Below, piece by piece: positions 59,403-64,000 of a DNA stretch of 64,000 nt. Within the stretch, counting starts at the first letter, position 1, and every line of letters begins with the position of its first letter. The notes beneath the pieces were generated by a model, which was not told the DNA's origin, made no database searches, and worked only from the letters and a program-made list of their open reading frames with translations. Made by a program: the position numbers and the translations under genes. The stretch is from an uncultured Phocaeicola sp. (GTDB lineage Bacteria; Bacteroidota; Bacteroidia; Bacteroidales; Bacteroidaceae): NCBI GenBank assembly GCA_948579315.1, contig CAPAOL010000005.1:1-64000 (forward strand), written 5' to 3'.

Positions 59403-59589
59403 TAAAACGACTACCTTCGTAGAAGATAATCGCAGCGGAAACAGAGAGAAATACCTTCTTCCTGATTACAAAGTGCAAGTTAAATTTGCAGGGATTTGGA
59501 TAACAGTCAAGTCCTTTCATGATGAAGATGAAGAATACGCAAAGAACTGTGCGAATGAACTTCTTGAAAAACTTAACGAAAAGATTTGA
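59380..59589 (+). CDS. Small phage protein
   Basis: 69 residues (MMKQYRINKTTTFVEDNRSG; YKVQVKFAGIWITVKSFHDE), probably a small beta-sandwich. It sits just before rtcB. Unrecognised. Confidence 0.5.
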   Translation: MMKQYRINKTTTFVEDNRSGNREKYLLPDYKVQVKFAGIWITVKSFHDEDEEYAKNCANELLEKLNEKI

Positions 59590-59591
59590 TT

Positions 59592-60857
59592 ATGATTGAA
59601 TTACAAGGAAAATTCGGCAAAGATTGTAAAATATTTGCAAATACAATAGAAAATGAAGCTATTGGAACGATACAAAACATTTTGAACAATCCGGTTACGA
59701 CTGGTGTTCCGGTTCGTATTATGCCTGATACCCATCAGGGAGTAGATATAGTGATTGGATTCACCATGCCAGTTACAGATCGTGTCAACCCCAATCATAT
59801 CGGAGTGGATATTGGTTGTGGAATGTTGTGTGTAGAAATTGAAAACGCAATGACAGAAGGTTCTTTCCCGGACATTAATCATGCAATCCGTTCCATCATA
59901 CCTATGGGATTTGAGATTAACCAACAATCTTTATCCAAACAAGAAAAGGAAGATTTGTTTACCTTCTTATCTATCAGAATGGATCAGTTCTGCTCTAAAT
60001 ACCAACTAACCAAACCAGTTATTAATGAAGAATATGTATCACAACTTTGTAAGAAGGTGGGGATAAATGAAGGCACATTCTACAACTCTTTAGGTACATT
60101 GGGAGGTGGAAACCACTTTATAGAACTGGGGCGTGCCGAGTCAACCAATAATATATTTCTTACAATACATACCGGATCGCGCAACTTTGGTGTGAAGGTC
60201 TGTAAATACCATGCAGAAATAGCAAAATTTGATAAAAAGGCTTTTTCTAATGAAATTCAACGCTTGAAGTCCACTGTTGAGCCACAATTCATGCAAACTG
60301 AAATACTACGTTTGAAGGAAAAATTTGCCGAATATTCCGGGTATCTCACAAATGAAGCAATGCTCCACTATTTATGTGACATGGTGATCGCACAAGGATA
60401 TGCCGCATTCAACCGCAAGTTGATTATACAGCGTATAATCAGAACTTTGAGCTGGAACGCTACAATATCCGTTGAGACAGTCCATAACTATATCAGCTTT
60501 GATGATATGATAATCCGTAAAGGGGCTATTGCCGCATACGCCAATGATTACGTTGTGATTCCTATGAATATGGCAGACGGTATTCTTCTTTGTCGTGGTA
60601 AGGGAAACAAAGACTGGAACTATTCTGCACCACATGGTGCAGGACGCTTATACTCCCGTTCCGAAGCTAAAGAAAGATTATCAATGGACGCATTCAAAAC
60701 CCAAATGAGCAAAGTGTATTCCACTTCCGTATGTGAAGGGACATTGGATGAAAGTCCTATGGCATACAAAAATGTTCAGGAAATAAAAGAGCTTATAGAA
60801 CCTACGGTAGAAATTATTGATACAATTGTGCCACTAATCAATATCAAAGCTGTATGA
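59592..60857 (+). CDS. rtcB: RtcB-family RNA ligase
   Basis: 421 residues. PDTHQGVDIVIGFTMPV, PNHIGVDIGCGMLCVEI (metal-site Asp and Cys), GTLGGGNHFIELGRAE, TIHTGSRNFGVKVCKYH and the C-terminal SAPHGAGRLYSRSEAKERLS with its guanylated His are all present. RtcB joins 2',3'-cyclic-phosphate ends to 5'-OH ends with GTP and Mn2+. Phage copies can repair tRNAs cut by host anticodon nucleases. Interesting beside the odd tRNA-like element at 52598. The ATG at 59592 is preferred to the TTG at 59586. Confidence 0.9.
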   Translation: MIELQGKFGKDCKIFANTIENEAIGTIQNILNNPVTTGVPVRIMPDTHQGVDIVIGFTMPVTDRVNPNHIGVDIGCGMLCVEIENAMTEGSFPDINHAIRSIIPMGFEINQQSLSKQEKEDLFTFLSIRMDQFCSKYQLTKPVINEEYVSQLCKKVGINEGTFYNSLGTLGGGNHFIELGRAESTNNIFLTIHTGSRNFGVKVCKYHAEIAKFDKKAFSNEIQRLKSTVEPQFMQTEILRLKEKFAEYSGYLTNEAMLHYLCDMVIAQGYAAFNRKLIIQRIIRTLSWNATISVETVHNYISFDDMIIRKGAIAAYANDYVVIPMNMADGILLCRGKGNKDWNYSAPHGAGRLYSRSEAKERLSMDAFKTQMSKVYSTSVCEGTLDESPMAYKNVQEIKELIEPTVEIIDTIVPLINIKAV

Positions 60858-61261
60858 TAGAAAAGACAGACTTCCCATATACTCTTGGCGGCTATGTTGA
60901 ACAGCAAAATTATAAAGGTTTCGACATAGCCGTTTCCATTCGTAGATACAAAGGAATATCAGCTTATGTCATTTCCTCGGAGAAAAGGCTGATCCGTGAA
61001 GAATCTGCCACCTTTGCCGACAAAGAAGACATGTTCCGTTGGGGACGAGAAGCGGTTGACCGATATTTGGAACAGCAAGAACGTAGAAAAGAAGAAAATA
61101 CGATCAAACGGGCAGACTATTATAAGAAGAAAGCTCGTGTGGCAGCATTGAAAGCCTTTAATGCCGCTATGTATTTCTCTGATATAAAGGACGGACTTTA
61201 TGATAAGGCAAAAGGATTTTTTGAGTATGAACTGGATAAGGAACATGGAAAGATCAAATGA
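60854..61261 (+). CDS. Phage protein of unknown function
   Basis: 135 residues (MIEKTDFPYTLGGYVEQQNY; KEDMFRWGREAVDRYLEQQE; KAFNAAMYFSDIKDGLYDKA). The N-terminal half is beta-rich, the C-terminal half basic and helical. No family recognised. Coupled to rtcB and to the next gene by ATGA overlaps. Confidence 0.55.
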   Translation: MIEKTDFPYTLGGYVEQQNYKGFDIAVSIRRYKGISAYVISSEKRLIREESATFADKEDMFRWGREAVDRYLEQQERRKEENTIKRADYYKKKARVAALKAFNAAMYFSDIKDGLYDKAKGFFEYELDKEHGKIK

Positions 61262-61774
61262 AAACACTTGATATTATACAAGGCTTTTGCGATCATGTTT
61301 TTCGTGATAAAAAAAGGAAACCGCATCTTTCCCAATATTTTTGTCGGGAAATGGGAAGCTGACTTATTGGAAGTTACCCGGTCACGCCTGACTTATGAAT
61401 ATGAAGTAAAAGTAAGCAGATGTGATTTCCATAAGGATAAAAAGAAAAGTGATAAATATGGCAAGAACAAGTTTGATGTTGTCACTTCCGGCCAACGTAC
61501 CAATTATTTTTATTATATAGTACCAAAAAGTTTGATAAAGCCCGATGAAGTCCCTGATTTTGCCGGGCTTATTTATGCTTATGAAGGATCAGTGCAATGT
61601 TATTCTCTTGAAAAGGGAAGGTATGCGGTAAAGAGAATTTTCTTTGAGGTAGTCAAGCCTGCCCAAAAAGTTTCTGACATGAAAGCGGATGATAATTTCA
61701 TTCGTAAACTCGACTTATCCATGTACTATCGCTATCACCAAATGAGAAGAGATAATTACAAAAATAAGGAATAA
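61258..61774 (+). pseudogene. MmcB-like phage protein interrupted at an A7 tract
   Basis: The frame from 61258 reads MKTLDIIQGFCDHVFRDKK up to an A7 run (61309-61315), then RKPHLSQYFCREMGS and a stop. In the +1 frame the protein goes on: GNRIFPNIFVGKWEADLLEV, YEYEVKVSRCDFHKDKKKSD, to 61774. With six A the two halves join in the order of relatives (F-P-N-I-F-x-x-K-W-E-A-D-L-L). The central E-A-D...E-Y-E-V-K is PD-(D/E)XK-like. A shorter product could start at 61295. Confidence 0.6.
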
Positions 61775-61775
61775 T

Positions 61776-62177
61776 ATGGAATTAAGATTAGACCCTGAAA
61801 TACCGGTCACACGGGTTGTCAACGGACATAATGTTTTCAATAAAGGCTATCACCACGGATTAAGAGGAAAAACCTATGAAGAATACTATGGCAAAGAGAG
61901 AGCTGTTGAAATAAGAAAAAGACACAGCGAGGCTTTGAAAGGACATAGATATTGGTCTAATGGAAACGCCCATGCCTTTGCGTGTATCGCAATCACTCCC
62001 GAAGGCAAATGGTATAGATTCGATTCAATAACCCAAGCCGCCCAAAAGCTAAATCTGAATTATGCCACAGTTCGCCGGTATATAAAACGAAAAATCAAGC
62101 CCCAAAATGGCTGGCAATGGTTTTTGGAGAAAGATAATAACTGGATAAAACATATTGATAATGGGAAAATTAAATGA
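61776..62177 (+). CDS. NUMOD-like DNA-binding phage protein
   Basis: 133 residues. GLRGKTYEEYYGKERAVEIR is a NUMOD3-like element, and AITPEGKWYRFDSITQAAQK with LNLNYATVRRYIKRKI a NUMOD1-like helix-turn-helix of homing endonucleases; GWQWFLE ends the module. No HNH or GIY-YIG nuclease is visible, so this is a DNA-binding remnant or regulator. Overlaps the MazG-like gene by 17 bp. Confidence 0.68.
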   Translation: MELRLDPEIPVTRVVNGHNVFNKGYHHGLRGKTYEEYYGKERAVEIRKRHSEALKGHRYWSNGNAHAFACIAITPEGKWYRFDSITQAAQKLNLNYATVRRYIKRKIKPQNGWQWFLEKDNNWIKHIDNGKIK

Positions 62178-62454
62178 GATCGCGCAGAAAGCTTATGAAT
62201 GTGCCGTAAGACGTGGAAAGATTGATCCCGACAATGATAGCAACAACAATCTTCACCGCGATCTGCTTGAAGAAGTTGCCGAAGTCTTTGAGTGTACGGG
62301 TGAGAAATCTCCACATATTAAAGAGTATTTAGATGTAGAAGAAGAACTGGCAGATGTAATCATTGTTGCCCTAAGTACACTACATCATTTCAAATGTGAC
62401 ATTGGTTCACTCATTGAAGCCAAAATGAATTATAATAAAAACAGAATGGATTGA
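62161..62454 (+). CDS. MazG-like nucleotide pyrophosphohydrolase
   Basis: 97 residues. RDLLEEVAEVFECTGEK and VEEELADVIIVALSTLHHFK give the E-E-x-x-E ... E-E-x-x-D metal site of all-alpha NTP pyrophosphatases. It hydrolyses nucleotides, perhaps to clean the pool or change alarmone levels during infection. The ATG at 62161 is used; a TTG at 62155 is in frame. Confidence 0.78.
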   Translation: MGKLNEIAQKAYECAVRRGKIDPDNDSNNNLHRDLLEEVAEVFECTGEKSPHIKEYLDVEEELADVIIVALSTLHHFKCDIGSLIEAKMNYNKNRMD

Positions 62455-62502
62455 TATAGGAACCGGACAATTAATAAAGTTGATTGTTGAGACGTTTGTC
62501 CT

Positions 62503-62510
62503 TATCTTTG
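62503..62510 (+). promoter_or_regulatory. -7 box before 62545
   Basis: TATCTTTG fits TAnnTTTG, with TTG near 62484. The leader is about 30 nt to the ATG at 62545. Confidence 0.45.
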
Positions 62511-62544
62511 CACTACCATGTGTCTATAAAGATTTCATGAACTT

Positions 62545-63210
62545 ATGGAAAGAAAAATAGGTGATATAAAAGACAAGAAGTTAAAAGCTGAAAATATCAC
62601 ACTGGCAGCAATATATAACATATTGTTCACCAATGACATAGTTTGTTCCTTAATTGTAGAAATGTTAAGTGAATTACGTAAATCAAGGCTTTGTCGTTTC
62701 CGCGTAAAGCAGCAAGGAAATAAACTGGAACAGTTGATGCTTCAATATGAAAAGAAAATCAATAAAATAGCTGGACACCGGGCTTTTTTCATGGCTGATG
62801 CTAACCAGTATATTGCAGATGAAGTACAACCTGATCTGCTTAAAATGGAATACTCCATTAAACTGGAATTTGACAAATGCCGGATTGAAAACAGTGCCTT
62901 ACTTGCCAAAGTAGAACTTACAAGATGTATGGCAGAGCTTGCTTGTCTATCCCTTGACAAACGGATAGAAGAAGTCCGTCCATACAACAAAGAAGTAACC
63001 GGAATAACATATCTCCGGCTCACTGACACACTTAAAGTATTGGACGAACTTTCTGATATTTTATATAAGGGAGGGTATTGTGACCTCAATCAAAGTGATA
63101 ATTGCAAAAGGGGGATGGCTATCATACAACGAAAACTTACTGATTGTGATATTATCAGCCGCGCAATCAATGAGTCAGACAAGTTAAATCCGGCTGGGGA
63201 TGATGAATAA
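62545..63210 (+). CDS. Phage protein of unknown function, helical
   Basis: 221 residues, all-helical (LAAIYNILFTNDIVCSLIVE; GNKLEQLMLQYEKKINKIAG; VELTRCMAELACLSLDKRIE; TYLRLTDTLKVLDELSDILY), with eight Cys. No family recognised. Starts its own transcript after a -7 box. Confidence 0.6.
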   Translation: MERKIGDIKDKKLKAENITLAAIYNILFTNDIVCSLIVEMLSELRKSRLCRFRVKQQGNKLEQLMLQYEKKINKIAGHRAFFMADANQYIADEVQPDLLKMEYSIKLEFDKCRIENSALLAKVELTRCMAELACLSLDKRIEEVRPYNKEVTGITYLRLTDTLKVLDELSDILYKGGYCDLNQSDNCKRGMAIIQRKLTDCDIISRAINESDKLNPAGDDE

Positions 63211-63212
63211 AA

Positions 63213-63389
63213 ATGGCAAAATATCGTATAGGAATATCCGAGAATCTATTAGGAGACAAACGCTATCAGTGTCAGATTAAAAGATTTGGCATTTGGTGGA
63301 ATGATGAAAGTTTCAGCACTAAAGAAAGAATGTTAGATTATGCCCGTAAACTTGAAAAGGCCGGGCATATAGTGTTTAACTATTTATAA
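63213..63389 (+). CDS. Small phage protein
   Basis: 58 residues (MAKYRIGISENLLGDKRYQC; QIKRFGIWWNDESFSTKERM). Compact and probably beta-rich. Two bp after the previous stop and 7 bp before the DUF3127 gene. Too short for easy recognition. Confidence 0.5.
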   Translation: MAKYRIGISENLLGDKRYQCQIKRFGIWWNDESFSTKERMLDYARKLEKAGHIVFNYL

Positions 63390-63396
63390 GCGAACA

Positions 63397-63798
63397 ATGA
63401 AATTAGAAGGAAAAATTATTGTGGCACAACCGATACAATCGGGTGTCTCAAAAAATGGTAACAACTGGCAAAGACAAGATTTCGTTTTGGAAATTCCCGG
63501 CCAATACCCTAAAAAAGTCGCTTTTTCAGTAATGAATAGCAATATTCAGAATTTTGGATTAGCAGTCGGGCAAGACGTTGATATTGAAATAGATATTAAT
63601 GCGAATGAATGGCAAGGAAAATGGTTTAACTCCATTACTTGCTGGAAAGCAACACTCCGTAATCCAGGACAGCCTACCGCAGCGCAACAGCCCCAAACTT
63701 ATTATCAGGGGGCATCATCCACCGCGGCACCCGTACAAACTGCCATACCTCAACCGCCAGTGGATTTTGGGGAACAAAAAGACGATTTGCCTTTCTAA
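63397..63798 (+). CDS. DUF3127-type OB-fold ssDNA-binding-like protein
   Basis: 133 residues. An N-terminal OB fold (GKIIVAQPIQSGVSKNGNNW; QRQDFVLEIPGQYPKKVAFS; DVDIEIDINANEWQGKWFNS; ITCWKA) is typical of DUF3127. A Pro/Gln-rich linker follows, and the tip DDLPF mimics the SSB C-terminus that recruits replication proteins. It probably coats single-stranded phage DNA. A terminator follows. Confidence 0.8.
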   Translation: MKLEGKIIVAQPIQSGVSKNGNNWQRQDFVLEIPGQYPKKVAFSVMNSNIQNFGLAVGQDVDIEIDINANEWQGKWFNSITCWKATLRNPGQPTAAQQPQTYYQGASSTAAPVQTAIPQPPVDFGEQKDDLPF

Positions 63799-63808
63799 AG
63801 AAAAAGGA

Positions 63809-63836
63809 GAAGGGAGCATTTCGGCTCCCTTCTTAT
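63809..63836 (+). terminator. Rho-independent terminator
   Basis: GAAGGGAGC (63809-63817), an ATTTCG loop, GCTCCCTTC (63824-63832), then TTATT. The last 165 bp of the window hold no feature I can support. Confidence 0.7.
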
Positions 63837-64000
63837 TAATTAATGTTCCACCTTTACAATTTCATTATAAACGATTTTGCTTCGTGGGTTATGATTGACT
63901 ATCGTTTGTTTATACCCCTTTGTCCCCCATCTCCACCATAGGAACCTGTGTTTATATATCCGGCTTATCGCACTTGAAAGACTGTCTCTCACTTCATAAG

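Noticed and set aside
48972..61315. Homopolymer breaks as plain sequencing errors
   Set aside because: Not fully excluded, but the flanking 43 kb shows no similar breaks and several tracts are in frame, so I keep them as real pending read checks.
43200..64000. Integrative conjugative element instead of a prophage
   Set aside because: No relaxase, Tra or Rte genes are present; repressor, RecE/RecT, RuvC, Dam and SSB-like genes fit a temperate phage early region. The right part is outside the window, so this is not final.

Overview
The window comes from a gut Bacteroides chromosome. The evidence is the recurring promoter -7 box TAnnTTTG, AT-rich leaders, OmpA/beta-barrel proteins, SIMPL and Tricorn-like periplasmic proteins, HU-HIG DNA-binding proteins and AAA-ATPase/PD-(D/E)XK proteins, all typical of Bacteroidales. 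The species cannot be fixed from sequence reading alone.

Layout. 1-8.7 kb: an epsilon-type exonuclease cut by the window edge, a small monooxygenase, a SIMPL protein, an HU-HIG regulator preceded by palindromic repeats, small membrane proteins, an AAA-ATPase/nuclease fusion, an AraC regulator with a divergent nitroreductase, and several decayed gene fragments. 8.7-20.7 kb: a Tricorn-like protease, a YitT/YczE-type membrane protein with a divergent AraC regulator, a short DXS paralogue, and a four-gene operon (alpha/beta hydrolase, DUF3737, MalY/PatB, cupin-carboxymuconolactone decarboxylase). 21-27 kb: an OmpA protein, a small barrel, then a stress set (manganese catalase, a KE-rich peptide, a LEA-like lipoprotein, GlsB, YtxH proteins, YihY). 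27.6-34.4 kb: a self-contained phosphate locus (pstSCAB, a porin and a divergent PhoB/PhoR pair, with no phoU). 35.2-36.4 kb: a second, near-duplicate OmpA gene. 36.6-42.3 kb: a compact five-gene operon of the STM4015-STM4014-STM4013-STM4012-STM4011 families (WGR/LRR protein, ATP-grasp, alkaline-phosphatase-like hydrolase, two radical SAM enzymes, the last fused to a HAD phosphatase), whose function is not known.

43.2-64 kb is the left part of a prophage. It begins at what looks like the 3' end of a tRNA gene (attL candidate), followed by two leftward repressors and a rightward early region: RecE-like nuclease, RecT, HU, SPFH lipoprotein, RuvC-like resolvase, radical SAM, DUF2400/TIGR02757, ASCH, PAPS-reductase-like, Dam, RtcB, MazG-like and a DUF3127 ssDNA-binding-like protein. 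Integrase, packaging and structural genes must lie beyond the right edge.

The least ordinary material is in the prophage. G7-G9 tracts recur six times in under 10 kb, each followed within 0-5 nt by AATT; two of them put genes out of frame. Two DNA methyltransferase genes are reduced to 5' stubs. One small gene ends in an adenine-poor region with NNY codons that looks like the variable repeat of a diversity-generating retroelement. A 164-nt tRNA-like element has a greatly enlarged anticodon arm and sits 7 kb from a phage RtcB RNA ligase. At least three non-coding intervals have strong predicted stem-loops.
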